A stretch of DNA of 64,000 nt from Rhizobium rhizoryzae (lineage in GTDB: Bacteria; Pseudomonadota; Alphaproteobacteria; Rhizobiales; Rhizobiaceae). The DNA lies in contig NZ_CP049249.1 in NCBI RefSeq assembly GCF_011046895.1, positions 496,001-560,000 of the forward strand, in the 5' to 3' direction. Shown piece after piece: positions 1-10,207 of this stretch. The notes under the pieces are model-generated. The model saw nothing but the letters and a program-made list of their open reading frames with translations, was not told the origin of the DNA and ran no database searches. The translations under genes and the position numbers were made by a program. The first letter of the stretch is position 1, and the number at the start of each line of letters is the position of its first letter.

Positions 1-41
1 TGAAGGGACTGGCGCTCTAGGATAAGGGCCGAGCTACCTGA

Positions 42-1208
42 TTACTGTGACCAGCCCAGATCGCCAACGGTCGCGATCACGCCCTTTTCCCTGTTGACCA
101 GAAGACCGCTCGCGGCATCGCGTTCAACCTCCCGGATATAGACGTTCTGCTTGAGGGTTCGGGTCTGCGGATCCATCTCGACAGGCCCACGTGGACTTTC
201 CCACTTCAGCGCCTTTACGGCCTCGAGCGCCTTTGGCCCATCGCTTCCTGCGGCCTTGACCATCTCGTAGATGAGATGCGTACCGTCGTAGGCCCCAACG
301 GAGGCCCAGTTGGTGATGGCGTTCGGAAATTTTTCTTTGACTGCCTTGTTGAATTCTCGCGCGACATCGCTGTCGTGTGCTGCCGAATAGTGGAACGCAG
401 TGGTCAGTCCGATGGCTGCATCGCCAAGTGCCTGAAGATTTGACTCTTCGGTTTCCGCAGTTCCGAGGAAGCGAATGCCTGACTTGGCGAGCCCGTTCTC
501 GTTGTAGGTCTTGGTGAAGCCGAATGTCGGCGGGCCACCCGGAAGGAACGCGAAGACAGCGTTCGGATTGTGGCTGCGTACCCTTTGTATGAAGGGCGTG
601 AAGTCGGTCGTTGCGACAGGCATTCGGATCGCGTCGACAACCTTGCCGCCCTTCTTCTCGAAGGCCGCCTTGAACGCCTTCTCCGCATCAATGCCCGGCC
701 CGTAGTCAGATACGGCCGTAACCACGGTCTTGATCCCTTGGTCGAAAGCCCAATCCGCTAGCGGAGCAGTCACCTGCGGTAGAGTATAGCTCGTGCGCAG
801 AAAATACTGCGATCCCTTGTTGATCGATGAAGTCGCAGCGTTGAAGATGACGGTAGGGGTTTGGGACTGGTCGATCAGTGGCGCAACAGCAAGTGCGTTC
901 GGTGTGAAGGTGAAGCCGGCAAGGTAATCGACCTGCTCGCGGATCAGCAGTTCCTGCGCCAACGTTTTCGCGACATCAGGATTGGATCCGCCTACGTCCT
1001 TGTAGATGAACTCGATTGTGTGCTCGCCAGCCTGCTTCCCGTATTTCGTCACATAGGTCTCGATGGCTTCCCTGTACTGTCTGCCGTACATGGCAAACGG
1101 GCCAGAGAACTCGGCAATCACACCAACCTTGATTGTATCAGCCCAGCTCACGCTGGAACAAAGTGCGAGAATTGCTGCCGCAAAGGCAGCACGCTTGACC
1201 ATAGACAT
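42..1208 (-). CDS. Branched-chain amino acid-type ABC transporter substrate-binding protein
   Basis: Periplasmic solute receptor of the LivK/Peripla_BP_6 kind, 388 aa, which would deliver an amino-acid-like or amide ligand to a Liv-type permease. The start is placed at 1208, where the codon follows GGGAGGATCAC; the frame stays open upstream to 1298 but that extension has no ribosome site. Residues 1-23 form a clear signal peptide ending SVSWA before DTIKVGVIAEFSGPFAMYG, the usual first strand of the family. No permease or intact ATPase accompanies it inside the window; its partners may lie beyond the left edge. A decayed LivG-like ATPase fragment lies just upstream on the other strand. The ligand cannot be read from sequence. 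Confidence 0.88.
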   Translation of the reverse strand: MSMVKRAAFAAAILALCSSVSWADTIKVGVIAEFSGPFAMYGRQYREAIETYVTKYGKQAGEHTIEFIYKDVGGSNPDVAKTLAQELLIREQVDYLAGFTFTPNALAVAPLIDQSQTPTVIFNAATSSINKGSQYFLRTSYTLPQVTAPLADWAFDQGIKTVVTAVSDYGPGIDAEKAFKAAFEKKGGKVVDAIRMPVATTDFTPFIQRVRSHNPNAVFAFLPGGPPTFGFTKTYNENGLAKSGIRFLGTAETEESNLQALGDAAIGLTTAFHYSAAHDSDVAREFNKAVKEKFPNAITNWASVGAYDGTHLIYEMVKAAGSDGPKALEAVKALKWESPRGPVEMDPQTRTLKQNVYIREVERDAASGLLVNREKGVIATVGDLGWSQ

Positions 1209-1362
1209 GTGATCCTCCCAAACCACGGTGTAGGCGACCACTCCTCTGGCCACCAAACGAGTTGCGTTTACAACTCGTTCCCGATAATGCTGAAACAAGT
1301 TGAGTTGTCAACTGACTTTGCTGGATGTCAGGAATCTAAGATCTTCGGCGGAGAAGACACTT

Positions 1363-1610
1363 ATGGGGACGTCTGTGCTTGGGATTCCACGATCCTTCTA
1401 CGGCCTTCAGGTCGTGACCGGCGTCGATCTGGATATCGTCGAAGATGGCGGCACGGAGCTCATCGGCCCGATGATGCAGGCAGATCAACCATTTTCAATG
1501 GTCTTTCGGGTCTCTATCCGCCGGATGACGGGCGGGTCCTGCTTACCGGGCAGGATCTGACCGGACAAGGCCGGCATATACCGGTCATCAAGCGGACCGG
1601 GCTCGACTGA
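1363..1610 (+). pseudogene. LivG-like ABC ATPase remnant (frameshifted, truncated)
   Basis: One frame reads FYGLQVVTGVDLDI...ELIGP, the start of a LivG-type ATPase. The next frame continues with AGRSTIFNGLSGLYPPDDGR and LLTGQDLTGQ, which is the Walker A end and following strand of the same family. The frame changes near 1470, inside the Walker A loop, and the homology ends by about 1600, long before the signature and Walker B regions. It is therefore a short dead fragment of a transporter ATPase. Its position beside a Liv-type binding protein suggests a rearranged or duplicated transporter locus. Confidence 0.72.
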
Positions 1611-1724
1611 AGATGCGCCAGAGGCGGCGAAGCCAGCGGAATTAAAAGACTTTCCCGATGCCTGATTGTGAGGCGCCTATTGCCGCTCCCATGGGGCTAG
1701 GTGCGAATTCCATGCCAATGCAAC

Positions 1725-2729
1725 TCAAGAGGAAAGTGCATGATCTACGAAGGTTACCAACTCGCGGGAAAGCTCTTCATCTTCCGGGGCGCCCCCGAAA
1801 CCCCCGTGAGGCATGGCTTCGAACACATGCAGCTCGGCCACGGCTCCGACCTGGCACAATGACCTATGTAGGCGCACAGCATTCGAAAGCAGCAGGTCGC
1901 GTGTGCCACTCTGAATGAATGTCGGTGGGAATTCCTTGGTGAACCGTCCGAAGAGAGGTGAGATATACGGATGGGCCAGATCGGCGCCGTTGGCATAGAG
2001 TAGGTTCGCCGACATCAAGGAGGTTGGAAGATTTACGTCGATCATCTTGTTGGTCTGGAAGCTGTCGCCTGACTCCGTCAGGTCGATTTCAGGCGAAAGC
2101 AACACAATCGCGCGGGGCAAATCCTGCCCTTCATCCTGGGCGCGCAGGACGGTTGCCAATGCCAGATTGCCACCAGCAGATCGTCCACCGATGATAATGC
2201 GGTCGGCCCCATACGTGTTGACTGCGTGCCGGTATACGCACATGCAGTCGTCAAGCGCAGCAGGAAAGGGGAATTCAGGAGGCATGCGATAGTCAATACC
2301 GTAGCACCGGATGCCATGCCGAGATGCGGCGATCCGCGCTCCTTCACGACATGCCTTGCCACCGCCAAATACGAGCGCTCCTCCGTGCAAATCGATGTAG
2401 ACGCAATCATCTTGCTTAAGATGGGCAGGCGTCGCCAGATACGCCGTGGCTGAGCCGATCGCCTCCGTGGTGATTTCGACATCTCGCGATGAGTCCTGCT
2501 CTGCCGCCGCTGCTGCATAGCTCGCATCCACCACGGCTTTAAGCTTTTGCCATGCCTCGCGATCATCGGCTCTGGGCAAAGGATGAAGTGCATTCAGTGG
2601 CACCCCGTCACTTCGGACGGCACCGTGAAGTCTTTCTTGCGCTTGCATACTGATGGAGTTTGGAACTGGCACGTGATGCCGATCAACGTTGATCGAGTTG
2701 AACCCGAAAACACTTTCCCGATCCGTCAT
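1725..2729 (-). CDS. Alpha/beta hydrolase, hormone-sensitive lipase (HSL) type
   Basis: A 334-aa serine esterase/lipase of the alpha/beta-hydrolase_3 (HSL) family. Start at 2729 is preceded by AAGGATCATC; the longer frame to 3101 has no support and would invade the neighbouring promoter. Visible family features are the oxyanion HGG at residues 115-117, the nucleophile elbow G-R-S-A-G with Ser184 (GDSAG is commoner), Asp278 in GTRDLL and His308 in PHGGFGG. There is no signal peptide, so it is probably cytoplasmic and acts on short acyl esters or a lactone. It is divergent from a zinc alcohol dehydrogenase, and the two may share a substrate (ester hydrolysis followed by alcohol oxidation); this is inference. 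Confidence 0.87.
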   Translation of the reverse strand: MTDRESVFGFNSINVDRHHVPVPNSISMQAQERLHGAVRSDGVPLNALHPLPRADDREAWQKLKAVVDASYAAAAAEQDSSRDVEITTEAIGSATAYLATPAHLKQDDCVYIDLHGGALVFGGGKACREGARIAASRHGIRCYGIDYRMPPEFPFPAALDDCMCVYRHAVNTYGADRIIIGGRSAGGNLALATVLRAQDEGQDLPRAIVLLSPEIDLTESGDSFQTNKMIDVNLPTSLMSANLLYANGADLAHPYISPLFGRFTKEFPPTFIQSGTRDLLLSNAVRLHRSLCQVGAVAELHVFEAMPHGGFGGAPEDEELSRELVTFVDHALSS

Positions 2730-3091
2730 GATGATCCTTATTCCGCTGTTGTGAGTGGCATATGCTGCCAACAGGGTCGGGCCAAATTGGGGCCAGTTCA
2801 CGGCTAGCTCGTCTGAGGCAACTCGCTTCACGGCTGACGAATAGGGGTGACGACGACCGAGTTCCCTCGCGTTTCTTCTGGGCCTGACTTGGAACTTCGA
2901 CCCTCGTTTCCTGTTCGCAGCATACTGATTTACCGGCGAGGCTCTCATGCTTTCTATCCCGACCCCGTTCGACCTGTCCCCCGCTATTGGGTGGCCCGTC
3001 CACGTCATCGGCATCTTCGCCGTTCTCCTCGCTGCGATCGCCAAAATCCGAGCGACAGGCATCGCATCCTGACAAAAAGAAGGAAATGACA

Positions 3092-4267
3092 ATGAAAGCA
3101 CTCTGCTGGCACGGAAAAGGCGATATTCGTTGCGATAGCGTTCCCGATCCCCAAATCGAAGACGACCGCGACGTCATCATCAAGATGTCGGCCTGCGCTA
3201 TCTGTGGATCGGATCTCCATCTGATGGACGGCTATATTCCATTCATGGAAAAAGGCGACATCCTCGGCCATGAGTTCATGGGTGAAGTCGTCGAAGTTGG
3301 TCGCGGCAACACAAAGCTCAAGGTCGGAGACCGCGTCGTCGTTCCCTTCACGATCTGCTGTGGGGAGTGCTCGCAATGCCTCAAAGGCAATTGGTCGGTT
3401 TGTGAGCGGTCCAATCGCAAGGCCGAGAATGCAACAAAGGCGTTCGGTTATCCAACCGCCGGTCTCTTCGGATATTCGCACCTGACAGGAGCCTATGCGG
3501 GCGGTCAGGCGGAATACGTGCGCGTGCCTTATGCGGACGTCTCGCCCATCATTATCCCGAATGGCATTTCGGATGAGCAGGCGCTCTTCCTTGGTGATAT
3601 CTTTCCGACCGGTTGGATGGCCGCGGCCAATTGCGAGATCGAACCGACCGATATCGTTGCGATCTGGGGATGTGGTCCTGTCGGCCAGTTCTGCATCAAA
3701 AGTGCCTTCATGCAGGGCGCCGCGCGTGTGATCGCAATCGACAATGTGCCCGAGCGTCTGGCTCTCGCTGCTGCAGCCGGTGCTGAGATCATCAATTTCG
3801 ATGAGATCGATGGCACTATTCCTGACCACATCAAGGATATGACCGCGGGTCATGGCGCCGACAAATGCATCGACGCCGTCGGCGCGGAATCCCACGCAAC
3901 CGCTTCGTTTGACGCGATCGTCGACAAGGTGAAAGCAGCAACCTTGCTGGGAACCGACCGCCCGCATGTTTTGAGAACGGCAATTATGGCCTGCCGCCCC
4001 GGCGGCATCGTTTCCGTTCCCGGCGTCTATGGCGGCTTCCTGGACAAGATCCCGTTCGGAGCGGCGATGAACAAAGGGCTGACGATCAGAACCGGCCAGA
4101 CCCATGTCAATCGTTACTCGCTCGATCTCCTTCGCCGTATCGAAGAGGGTCAGATTGATCCGAGTTTTATCATTACCCATCGCGCAACGCTGGATCAGGG
4201 ACCGGAACTCTACGAGACGTTCCGCGACAAGAAAGACAACTGCATCAAGGTTGTTTTGACTGCATGA
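3092..4267 (+). CDS. Zinc-dependent alcohol dehydrogenase (formaldehyde/threonine dehydrogenase-like)
   Basis: A 391-aa medium-chain dehydrogenase. AAGAAGG sits 7 nt before the ATG at 3092; an ATG two codons earlier (3086) is almost on top of it and less likely. Catalytic zinc residues are Cys38 (AICGSDLH), His60 and Glu61 (GHEF). The structural-zinc lobe is intact with Cys90, Cys93, Cys96 and Cys104. The Rossmann fold carries GCGPVGQFC. Length and the extra loop after the zinc lobe match the long glutathione-independent formaldehyde-dehydrogenase-like subgroup. Substrate unknown; divergent from the HSL esterase. Confidence 0.88.
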   Translation: MKALCWHGKGDIRCDSVPDPQIEDDRDVIIKMSACAICGSDLHLMDGYIPFMEKGDILGHEFMGEVVEVGRGNTKLKVGDRVVVPFTICCGECSQCLKGNWSVCERSNRKAENATKAFGYPTAGLFGYSHLTGAYAGGQAEYVRVPYADVSPIIIPNGISDEQALFLGDIFPTGWMAAANCEIEPTDIVAIWGCGPVGQFCIKSAFMQGAARVIAIDNVPERLALAAAAGAEIINFDEIDGTIPDHIKDMTAGHGADKCIDAVGAESHATASFDAIVDKVKAATLLGTDRPHVLRTAIMACRPGGIVSVPGVYGGFLDKIPFGAAMNKGLTIRTGQTHVNRYSLDLLRRIEEGQIDPSFIITHRATLDQGPELYETFRDKKDNCIKVVLTA

Positions 4268-4432
4268 AACTGGACAGACACAAGCTGAAGATTTGAAAAC
4301 GGCTTGCTGCAGATTTGAACAGCATCATGGCGTTGAGCTCTCTTTCGACGCCGTGGCCGGTCTCATGATACAGCGAATAGCAGTTCAAGAGTTGGAGCTA
4401 AACTTCTTCGAGAATGCCACCGGGTCTTCACC

Positions 4433-4975
4433 CTAATCATTCTCTTTCGATTCAATTCGGTCCAACACGGCTTCTGGAGCGACATCCTTCTTCAGCTCGC
4501 TTAGCTCATCGCCAGCCTCGATCGGCACCTCCAGCTTTTTGGCGATCGCTTCCACCATTGCGATCAGGCGGGTGGTTTCGTGCTCGTTCAGCAAATTCAC
4601 CTGTAGATCGAGATCAGCCCGCACATCGTCTTCGGCGGCCATTCTATTCTGATTGATCAGAACAAAAGTGGAGAGAAAAATGGCTTCAACCGACGCTTCC
4701 ATAGCGAGAATGACGAGCGATGGATCCCACGGGCGAACTCTTGGCAGCAGGTTTAGATTCGCCAGGATCCATGTCCCGTACAGAAGAAGATGAATGTAGA
4801 CGAAGATCATCGATCCTGCGAAGCGGCTGATCGCGGCCGCTGCGCGTTCTTGCAACGAAGCCGCATTTGCTGTTTCGCGCCGCCGCTGCATGACTGCATC
4901 TATGTTGCGCGCAAGAGCCGGCGTAAGGCCATCAGGTGCGGGTCTTGTCGGACTTTCCGCATTTGCACTGTTCAT
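4433..4975 (-). CDS. DUF1003 family inner-membrane protein
   Basis: A 180-aa protein with the DUF1003 pattern: a short hydrophilic N-terminus, two membrane helices (around SMIFVYIHLLLYGTWILANL and LVILAMEASVEAIFLSTFVL) separated by a loop with PWDPS, then an amphipathic tail rich in Asp/Glu/Asn (QNRMAAEDDVRADLDLQVN). The ATG at 4975 is spaced properly from GGAAAAGGG; another ATG at 4981 abuts that site. Function of the family is unknown. A weak GGCAC-N17-GTT match lies at 5024-5048 on this strand, a possible poor EcfG-type promoter. Confidence 0.82.
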   Translation of the reverse strand: MNSANAESPTRPAPDGLTPALARNIDAVMQRRRETANAASLQERAAAAISRFAGSMIFVYIHLLLYGTWILANLNLLPRVRPWDPSLVILAMEASVEAIFLSTFVLINQNRMAAEDDVRADLDLQVNLLNEHETTRLIAMVEAIAKKLEVPIEAGDELSELKKDVAPEAVLDRIESKEND

Positions 4976-5054
4976 CGGCATCCCTTTTCCGGCACCGTTT
5001 GGCACCCACTAGTTGCAGGTCCCAACAAACGCGAGGCGTTTTGGTGCCGCTTGT

Positions 5055-5810
5055 TCAACAGATCCGGGGTGGAGCTTCGGCCGCATAGTGCCGCTGAGCG
5101 CGGCGACAAAGATAGACCTCCCGTTCGGGATGGGCCTCGATCAGGAAGCCGGAACTGCGCAGCATGGCTTCCATGGCTGCCCTGTTGGGAATGAACCAGT
5201 TCGTCGGATCGGATGCGTAGCGCTCCTCCACGAAGAACAGCTTGGGATAATCAGCCCGGTCAAAAAGGGACCACTCGGAGAAGTCGTAATTCTCCTGAAG
5301 CTCCGGCAGACGCTCGTCCCCGCGTTGAAGACACTGGAACAACATCTGGTCCGCTACGACATGCTCATAGAGAAGGTCGAGCGCAAGCAGAGGGTGGCGC
5401 AGATGGTAGAGCACTCCCATGAAAAGCACGAGGTCGAATTTTTCTCCAAGCTTTCCGACGTCGTATACGGACATCTGGCGAAACTCCACGTCCAGGCCCG
5501 TCTGCTCGGCCACAAAACGGGCCTGCCGGAGATAGTGTGGATCTGCGTCGATCCCCAGCACTCGCCCGGCATTGCGCTTCTTCATCTCGAAGGAATAAAA
5601 GCCGGCATTGCACCCAACGTCGAGGACGCTGCGCCCTGCCAGATCCTCCGGGACCACCTCCTTGAAACCCTGCCACTTGAACGATGGGTAATCCCCCAGA
5701 AAATGGTCGGGGGCGGTGGGCACCCCCTGCACTTCAATGTTGTGGAACCATGGACCAAGTTCGACGAGTCGACGCCTGATGTCATCTTCTGCTTTTCTTG
5801 CGACGTCCAT
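5055..5810 (-). CDS. SAM-dependent methyltransferase, CmoB-related
   Basis: A 251-aa class I methyltransferase. Motif I is VLDVGCNAGFYSF at about residue 70, followed by the acidic GIDAD strand end and the LFMGVLYHLRHP segment typical of the CmoB (tRNA wobble uridine) branch. CmoB itself is longer and does not belong to polysaccharide loci, so the tRNA role is unlikely here. It resembles the CmoB-like methyltransferases (I recall them as TIGR04290; not verified) found next to glycosyltransferases and epimerases. Last gene of the minus-strand glycan operon, 3 bp after the UXS-like gene. It probably methylates a sugar or glycan intermediate. Confidence 0.83.
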   Translation of the reverse strand: MDVARKAEDDIRRRLVELGPWFHNIEVQGVPTAPDHFLGDYPSFKWQGFKEVVPEDLAGRSVLDVGCNAGFYSFEMKKRNAGRVLGIDADPHYLRQARFVAEQTGLDVEFRQMSVYDVGKLGEKFDLVLFMGVLYHLRHPLLALDLLYEHVVADQMLFQCLQRGDERLPELQENYDFSEWSLFDRADYPKLFFVEERYASDPTNWFIPNRAAMEAMLRSSGFLIEAHPEREVYLCRRAQRHYAAEAPPRIC

Positions 5811-5813
5811 TCC

Positions 5814-6837
<1,024 letters not shown>

Positions 6838-6857
<20 letters not shown>

Positions 6858-7989
6858 TGCGTTCTCCTCGGTCCTCGTCCTGAAATCTTTGAGATCTTTC
6901 GCCCCGTGCGGCCGGATCATCCGCTAGTCGCTCTAGCGCCGACACCAGGTGAAGGGCGCGGGCGTTTCCAGTGTGCAACTCCATGACCCGGGCGCGCGCT
7001 GTGGTGCTCATGTCCATTCGCCGTCGCTCATTCATCCCGGTGAGGACGTCAACGACGTCATCAGTACTGCGCGCAATGCAGATCGCCTCGCCCTCTGGAA
7101 AAAGCTCGCCAAGCCCACGCCAATCGTCGCTGATGATCGGGGTTCCGCACGCGGCTGCTTCGAACAGCCGCACGCTTGGTGACCAGCCGGCCGCGATCAT
7201 GTCAGCGCGCGTTACGTTCAAGGTGAAACGTTGTCGGCTGTAGAAGCTCGGATGGCCCTGCGGCGGCAGATGTTCAATCCGCTCCACATTGGCGGGCCAG
7301 TCAATCGTATCGGGATACTGCGGACCGGCGACGACGAAGCGCAAATGCGGCAAGGCATGCGCTGGCTCAATCAGCAACTGCTCGAGAGTCGGCTGACGAT
7401 CAGGGCTGTAGGTTCCGAGATAGCCAAGATCCCATTCGCAGGTTTCTCCCGTGTTCTCGTAACGCTGCGCATCCACGGAACAATAAAGATCGATGGCCCG
7501 GCGTGCGCCGTAGTTCTTTTCCAATCGGGTCAGTACTTCTCCACCAGAGAAGGAAAAGTAGGCGTCGAAAACCGGAATCTGCTGAAGCGTCAGATATTCC
7601 TCGTCGCCGCGGTCGAGCTTGGCGAGCGTTACCGGTGTATCAATGTCGTAAAAGCACAAGAGCTTGGGCGACAGAGCCGCCACAGCTTCAATGACGGCCA
7701 CCCCTTCGGGTACATAGGAGCCGATGATCACGGCATCTGCCGACTTGATGACCGTGCCGAAGCTTTCGGATAGCTCCGTGACACTGGAGTAATAGGCCAG
7801 ATGGCAGAAATCGGGATCGGGCAGGTCTCGCTGGTTGGCATACCAGGGAACATCGCGCTCAAGGAAGAGCACCCGGTGACCGTCAGCAGCCAGTCCACGG
7901 ATCAGCGACCGAAATGTGGTCGCATGGCCATTGCCCCAGGATGAGGAGAGCGAAAGTCCAATGATGACAATGTCGAGCTTCCGCGTCAT
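6838..7989 (-). CDS. CgeB-like glycosyltransferase (first of three paralogues in the minus operon)
   Basis: A 383-aa protein with a GT-B layout: N-terminal half beginning with IVIIGLSLSSSWGNGHATT and a C-terminal half with FTLNVTRADMIAAGW and SPSVRLFEAAACGTPIIS, the donor-binding segment of the Glyco_trans_1_2/CgeB group. No signal peptide or membrane helix. Its ATG overlaps the stop of the preceding gene by 4 nt (ATGA). The next two genes upstream encode proteins of the same length and layout, so the trio arose by duplication and probably adds sequential sugars. Donor and acceptor unknown. Confidence 0.84.
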
Positions 7990-9077
7990 TCCGCAGCCTC
8001 CATCTGTCGGGCTGCATGGGCGCGGAAGATCGCATCGACGGTCATGGCGCGGCTGGCATGTGTATGGTCTGCCAGCACGCGTTTGAGTGCCCTCTTGCCG
8101 ATCAGCTGGGCCTGGTCCGCACTCAGCCCTGCAAGAATGTCACTCACATCCTTTCCGTCGCGCGCCACCAGAACTTCTTCATCCGGTTTCAGGAACAATT
8201 CGATGCCCTCCCAGAAGTCGGTAATGAGGCAGGCGCCGGCGCCTGCTGCCTCGAACACGCGTGTTGCTGGCGAAAAGCCGTTTTCCGCCATGCTGTCGCG
8301 TGACACGTTGAGCACAGCCCTGGGCGTCACGTTGAATGCATTGTGGTCGCGGGTGGGAACATGGCCGATATAATTGACGTTGGCGGACATCGGCTTGTCA
8401 TGCCAGCCCGAGCCGCCGAGCATGAAGCTCGCGTTGAGAAGCTTTGCGGCCGGCTCCAGGAAGAAGTGTTCGACGCGAGCTTCGCGATCCGGCAGTCGGT
8501 TACCGAGGAAACCAAGATCGGCGTTGAAGCGAACGTCTCGGGCGACAGGATGGTGTGTCTGCGGATCAAGCGCATTGTAGATGGGAATGCAATCGCGCGC
8601 TCCCATTGCCCGATAGGCATCGACTACCGGATCGCCACCACCATAGGTCAACACCAGGTTTATCTTTGGAAGGGCACGGCGCAGTGGGTGATCCGGCGCT
8701 GCACGCAGCTCCCCGAGCGTAGCCGGCGCATCCACATCCCAAAAGATCTTCAAAGCCTGAGGTTTCGCCGCGCGGAGGACTTCGTCCAGCAACAAATCAT
8801 CCTCGAAGCCGACGCCGCTTGCCTTGATGACCACGTCTGCTTCACCAGCCCGTGCTGCCACATCCTTGAGCGCTTCAATCGTGCCCTCATAAACGACGAC
8901 CTTGCACCATTCAGGCGGGTCGATATCGCGGTTTTTCTGGCGGTCGTAGACGTCAGGCTCGTAGAAGGTAATGTCGTACCCTTTCTCTGCCAGTGCCCGT
9001 AGCAGGCCGCGGTAGTAGGTAGCAGCGCCGTTCCAGTAGGCGGACACAAGGCTGGAACCGTAAAAGGCGATCTTCAT
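7986..9077 (-). CDS. CgeB-like glycosyltransferase (second paralogue)
   Basis: A 363-aa cytoplasmic GT-B protein. The N-terminus (IAFYGSSLVSAYWNGAATYY) matches its neighbours, and the C-terminal half has VLNVSRDSMAENGFSPATR, then VFEAAGAGACLITDFWEG. The conserved Glu in FEAA is where related enzymes contact the nucleotide sugar. It overlaps both flanking genes by 4 nt (ATGA), which argues for strict co-translation. Part of the three-gene tandem family. Confidence 0.84.
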   Translation of the reverse strand: MKIAFYGSSLVSAYWNGAATYYRGLLRALAEKGYDITFYEPDVYDRQKNRDIDPPEWCKVVVYEGTIEALKDVAARAGEADVVIKASGVGFEDDLLLDEVLRAAKPQALKIFWDVDAPATLGELRAAPDHPLRRALPKINLVLTYGGGDPVVDAYRAMGARDCIPIYNALDPQTHHPVARDVRFNADLGFLGNRLPDREARVEHFFLEPAAKLLNASFMLGGSGWHDKPMSANVNYIGHVPTRDHNAFNVTPRAVLNVSRDSMAENGFSPATRVFEAAGAGACLITDFWEGIELFLKPDEEVLVARDGKDVSDILAGLSADQAQLIGKRALKRVLADHTHASRAMTVDAIFRAHAARQMEAAE

Positions 9078-10204
9078 TCTGCAGCCTCCTGAGAAACGAT
9101 CTTGCGGATGACGCGATGGGACCCGCAGTGAGCCAGAATGGTGAGGAGCTCGTCGACCCGGTGGCGACAGGTGTGGCGCGCAAGCACCGTTTCGCGGCCC
9201 GAGCTGGCAAGCGATTGAGCGAGGTCCGCGTCAGAGAGAACCTCTCGCAGGCGTGTCGTCATCTCCACGCCATCCCTTACAGTCAGATAATCTTTCCCAG
9301 GGCGAAACAGATGTTCCGCATCGTCCCAAGGCGCCGAGATCAACGGTATCCCGCAGGCAAGTGCCTCGAACGGACGAATGGTCGGGATGCCCGGCAGGTT
9401 CTGCACATAGGGGCGCCGCGGAATATGCACCGTCACCCGATGTTGGGCGAAGGCAAATGGAACCCTTGCGTTGGCGATCCAGCCGCCGAAGGTGATATTG
9501 GCATCCTTCAGTGCCTTCTTCGCATGGTCGGGATAGCGCACTCCATGCACCAGCGTCTTGAGCTGAAGTGCCTTTGCCGGTTCCACCAGAAACTCGACGA
9601 TCTCTGCGGAGCGTTCATCGTCACCCCAATTGCCGACCCAGATCAAGTCGCCCGTCTTGTGCGCCTCAGGTATCGGCCTGAACAAGGTGTCATCGGCAGC
9701 CTCATGCCAGGTAAACACGGTACTGCCCCAGCCGGCTTTCAGATACCGTTGGCGTAGGGTTTCCCCGAAGGCAAGGATGCCGTCGTATTCCGCAAGGTTG
9801 AGCGCGGCGATGTCGCCTGCCGAAGACACTGCCCTGTGATGCGTGTCATGGAACAGCAGGGTAAACGCGTTACCGCTGGCACGGATGCGGCCGATTTCGG
9901 CCACGATCGCCGGGTCCGTCCATTCGTGCACGATGACCACATCCGCATCGGCAAGAGCTGTCTCATGGCTGAATCCGGCATCATAGATTTCTGCATCAAG
10001 TTCCGGAAATTGCGTGGCAAAATCATTCGGTGCTGCTGCGCCCTGGTCCTGCACAAGATTGTTGCGGCTCCAGGATTCGAGAGGCTCAAGTGCCACCGCC
10101 TGATGGCCGCGGCGGATCAGATCGCGCATGATGCCCCGCAGGAAATGCGCATTTCCGTGGTTCCAGTCAGATATCAGCGAGTGGGTGTAAAACACGAATT
10201 TCAT
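9074..10204 (-). CDS. CgeB-like glycosyltransferase (third paralogue)
   Basis: A 376-aa cytoplasmic GT-B protein. It starts FVFYTHSLISDWNHGNAHFL, parallel to the other two, and carries VTVHIPRRPY and TIRPFEALACGIPLISAPWD in the donor domain. The Pro-rich replacement of the N-V-(T/S)-R segment sets it apart from its two paralogues and may mean a different donor. It overlaps the next gene by 4 nt and lies 3 bp after the GT4 gene. Role in the same glycan is inferred from the operon. Confidence 0.84.
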   Translation of the reverse strand: MKFVFYTHSLISDWNHGNAHFLRGIMRDLIRRGHQAVALEPLESWSRNNLVQDQGAAAPNDFATQFPELDAEIYDAGFSHETALADADVVIVHEWTDPAIVAEIGRIRASGNAFTLLFHDTHHRAVSSAGDIAALNLAEYDGILAFGETLRQRYLKAGWGSTVFTWHEAADDTLFRPIPEAHKTGDLIWVGNWGDDERSAEIVEFLVEPAKALQLKTLVHGVRYPDHAKKALKDANITFGGWIANARVPFAFAQHRVTVHIPRRPYVQNLPGIPTIRPFEALACGIPLISAPWDDAEHLFRPGKDYLTVRDGVEMTTRLREVLSDADLAQSLASSGRETVLARHTCRHRVDELLTILAHCGSHRVIRKIVSQEAAE

Positions 10205-10207
10205 CGT

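Noticed and set aside
3005..4180. 391-aa antisense frame opposite the zinc alcohol dehydrogenase
   Set aside because: High-GC shadow: no ribosome site, no family motif, and it mirrors the codon periodicity of the real gene.
5024..5048. GGCAC-N17-GTT before the DUF1003 gene
   Set aside because: The -35 element has a mismatch in the most conserved part and the distance to the start (about 49 nt) is longer than in the five accepted cases.
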